The position numbers and the translations under genes are program-made. A stretch of 64,000 nt of DNA from Polyodon spathula (Eukaryota > Chordata > Actinopteri > Acipenseriformes > Polyodontidae), in assembly GCF_017654505.1 (NCBI RefSeq), contig NC_054548.1:39395545-39459544 (forward strand). Direction: 5' to 3'. Below the pieces are notes generated by a model. That model saw nothing but the letters and a program-made list of their open reading frames with translations. It was not told where the DNA came from and ran no database searches. Shown one piece after another: positions 61,201 to 64,000 of the stretch (position 1 is the stretch's first letter; each line of letters begins with the position of its first letter).

Positions 61201-62800
61201 TGAATACATTTTACAATATCTCCTTGCTTTCAACTTCTAGTTTCTATTGTTTTTGAATGGCAGTTGTTTTCTAATGCTTCATCAGTTAAAAAGAGAGTAG
61301 ACTGTGTTACTTTTTTTCAGCAAAAACATTTTATTAAACTGGCAATAAGATAGTGTAATGATTTTAAACACCACAGTCAATGCATATTGAGCATACTTAA
61401 CAGCTACAATATAGAAGCATGTTTGTCCAATTACCTTTACTGGCTTTAACACAAACACAAGTCCTCTATTCAGAACATTTGTCAAAAGTTTAAAACGCTA
61501 CAAATAACTACACACGTTAAAAACAATTGTTAAACTGAATTGACTTGCCCATCTGGTAGTTACCTAATTAAAACTACTACAATATCAGGGAAATTCTTTA
61601 TTGGTTTACAAAGAATTGCAAGGTATTATGGATTGAGAAATTAATCATTGCCCTTAAAAATGTCCTTCAGATTTACAGAAAACCTAAACTAAATTTAGAC
61701 CCATCCTCATATCTTAATCCATTGTATTGATCACCTCTAATGGAGAAGTCATTATTGCACTAGCCAAGCTGTTCTGCGGTTACTTGCTGTACTATTTACG
61801 TGATGACCTATACTACGTGTGATCAGTGGGATCCGACCATCATTATCTTGGTTTTGCATGATTTGTCTGATATGCTGTGTATCACATTGAAATCACAATA
61901 CTGATTTGGTTGGTTGGTTTCTCTTAATCCACAATACGTTATAATAAATCGTTGTACTTCGCAAGTGGCATAACAATGAAAATATAATTGCAGGCAGTAA
62001 AGTTTTGCTTTAAATACATTATTGTATAATGTGGCTGGGTAAGGGGAACTTGCGTTATTCAAGGCCCAACAAATACATACTGGAGCTCGTTTGATGGGGT
62101 TGGCATCTAAAAGGCAGGACAAGGGTCAAAGGTCACACTGATTGTGGACAGCACACAGGGAAGAGCCCTCTATAATGGTTAATATTGGCAGGAACTCCAT
62201 ACAGAAACCACATTGTAGAACACGCAACTGCATTCACAGTAAGTCCCTGCACTTTTAAGGTACATTCCTGGGTCCAAAAATATATGATTGACACATGTAT
62301 TATCTGTTTACCTAGCACATGGTTCCCCCATTATCATAATGCATTTCAAGTTTAGCACACATTGATCTGGATTGTTTAAGCTACTGTAGAACAAAAGAGC
62401 ATTGACTTTAATGGTAGATTAACATGCTGCCACCTGTTGTCAAATCTGTAAGGAATTTTGTAATAGTTTTTGTATTGGAACTAATTATTCTTTTATAATA
62501 TGTTATTGTCTGTAACAAATTGAAAAGAAGAGGCTGGGTGTGGCATTTTGAGTTCCGGAATGTTAGGAATGAGGGGCCTCTGTCTGTCTGCTTGCATGGG
62601 GGATGGGTGAATTTCAGAAATAACAGATTCGAAAGGAATGTTTGTTAGGCTTGGAAATCTGCCACGAGTACATAGATATAGCAAAGAGAGGTCATACATG
62701 ACATCATTACAAGGCTATGTTTTGAAATCTAAGAAAGTAGAAAGAAGCCAGTACTCCTTATAGAATATTATGTTTATATCAGTACTCTTTATTGAATATT
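61201..62800. other. Intergenic, nothing recognised
   Basis: No exon, terminal repeat or microsatellite of note was found on either strand. Confidence 0.35.
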
Positions 62801-62814
62801 ATTTTTCTTTAAAT

Positions 62815-63300
62815 GTAGCCATATGACGTAGTTCGGGGGACGCTGTAAAAGGCTCTCGCCTGCTTTCCTCTCTTTCTCAGCCAGGTATCCTGAAACCACT
62901 CTGTCCTGTCCATTCTGATCATATTCGGCTGGGGAAAGGGAAGCGGACGCATTTTCGGTATGTCCGCTTTCAGATGGGGGGTGACTCGACAGCTGTCCCC
63001 CCAGCTGCTCCCAATAACTGGCATTGTGCGCTCGCTGGATTTTGGGTGGGGTTTGTGCAGCGCCGGGGATCCCCTCTGGCTGTACCATCTGTCATTCTCT
63101 CTTCCCTATTTAAGTTGTGCACTATTTCCTGCTCTTGTCTTTTGATCTCTTTCTTTTTCCGGGTACCTTTCTGTTGGTAGCCAGGTCTCCTCCTCCTCTT
63201 CTTCTTTTCTTCCTTCACTGCATTGTCCACACAGGGCTCCCTCTGGGGAAGAAGTGAGCCTTACTTCCCCGGCCGGGCCTGGCTCCACCGCACAGGTTGT
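62815..63300. other. GC-rich block beside the Penelope-like element
   Basis: A distinctly GC- and CpG-richer segment (for example CAGCGCCGGGGATCCCCTCTG). It contains CCCTATTTAAGTTG as a TATA-like sequence on plus and a long pyrimidine tract at about 63180-63215. It directly abuts the GIY-YIG remnant and may be part of the same or another retroelement. Confidence 0.35.
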
Positions 63301-63369
63301 ACAAATATCAGTACAAACGCATTTCAGAAACTGTACATTTGCTTGTAAACCTGTCAAAAATAAAATAAA

Positions 63370-64000
63370 CTACAGAAACACTGATAAGAACAATTCTTCA
63401 TTCATACCAAATGGTGCCTCAGTTTTAAGTGTGTGAATCCAATAAGCTTCTTTTTGTAGCAATAATTTTGATTGATCTCCACTCCTTCTAGGGTTTTTAA
63501 CCATTTCATTGCCCAGAAATCTTAGAGTGCAAACTTCATGATTGTGTTCATTAAAGTGTCTTCCAACAGGTGAACGTTGCTATCCATTACATATCGCACG
63601 CTTATGTTCATAAATTCTATTTAATTCTGTAATGGTTTTACCAACGTAACATAACCCATAAGGATATTTCAACAAATAAGCAATGTATTTAGTCATACAT
63701 GTAATATGTCCCTTAAAATAATATTTCTTACCAGAATGAGGATGAGTAATAGAACCATCCTTAAATCGTAGCATTACAGTTTGCACAGTTGTGACAAGGA
63801 AAATTCCCACATTGAATGCAGGGCATAAAATGTTGGTGGGATAAATATGCATCAGCTCTCACTAGTTTGTCTCTCAGATTTCTGGCCTTTTATAAGCATA
63901 AAGGATCACTTGTCAATATGTGCCAATATGAATTGACAATATTTAACTTGATGAGAAATGAAGAAAAGGTGGAAACAAAAGTAATTGAATGTTTTTTTAG
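63370..64000 (-). pseudogene. Penelope-like element, GIY-YIG endonuclease end (broken)
   Basis: On the minus strand the order is ILTSDPLCL, RNLRDKLVRADAYLSHQHF, a Cys cluster CIQCGNFPCHNCANCN, then SITHPHSGKKYYF, YIAYLLKYPYGLCYVGKT (GIY-YIG core) and YEHKRAICNG. A stop follows, then RSPVGRHFNEHNHE and LLLQKEAYWIHTLKTEAPFG. This is the C-terminal linker, zinc-finger-like cluster and GIY-YIG nuclease of Penelope-like retroelements. At least two frameshifts and one stop (about 63580) break it. The reverse transcriptase would lie beyond the right edge. Confidence 0.75.

Overview
This is vertebrate nuclear DNA. Genes have many short exons with GT-AG introns, and there are long AT microsatellites roughly every 6-10 kb. 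Mobile elements include Tc1-like transposons, a CR1/L2-like LINE, a Penelope-like element and tRNA-derived SINEs. The mix points to a ray-finned fish. The LINE 3' tail (GGGCCGAATGGCCTCCTCTC followed by repeats of TTATGTTC) makes me think of a non-teleost such as a sturgeon or paddlefish; that is recollection, not proof. All recognisable host genes lie on the minus strand, so they read right to left.

Layout. 0.4-3.5 kb: the first four exons of an HJURP-like gene (Scm3-type CENP-A chaperone motif), which continues off the left edge. 4.4-9.0 kb: a cluster of Tc1-like elements, a compound TG/TA/CA microsatellite and a Gypsy pol remnant. 9.0-24.6 kb: a tandem segmental duplication (about 9.0-15.2 and 17.7-24.6 kb). 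Each unit carries a complete four-exon, 187-codon guanylate cyclase-activating protein (GCAP) gene. The two units differ by several transposon insertions whose empty sites are preserved in the other unit. 26.1-26.9 kb: a broken transposon-type gene with a possible FEN/PIN-like nuclease signature and a cysteine-rich tail. 28.9-29.9 kb: a TIR element. 31.8-33.1 kb: two small terminal exons of an unassigned membrane-receptor-like gene. A signal-peptide exon at 41.3 kb may be its start, and a 500-base assembly gap (38,552-39,051) lies between them. 33.4-37.5 kb: a solo LTR, a LINE and a Tc1 pseudogene. 45.5-57.1 kb: a gene for a TPA-induced transmembrane protein (C3orf52/TTMP) homologue of at least seven exons, two of which are tandem duplicates. 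57.3-64 kb: SINE, solo LTR and other repeats, ending in the GIY-YIG end of a Penelope-like element that runs off the right edge.

Function. The two GCAPs would be neuronal calcium sensors that regulate retinal guanylate cyclase. Copy B has substitutions at two calcium-ligand positions of its fourth EF-hand, so the pair may have diverged in calcium response. In human, GUCA1C, CD47 and C3orf52 all lie in 3q13. That agrees with a GCAP-3-like assignment and makes a CD47-like identity for the unassigned gene worth testing. I found no tRNA or rRNA gene, CRISPR array or operon.
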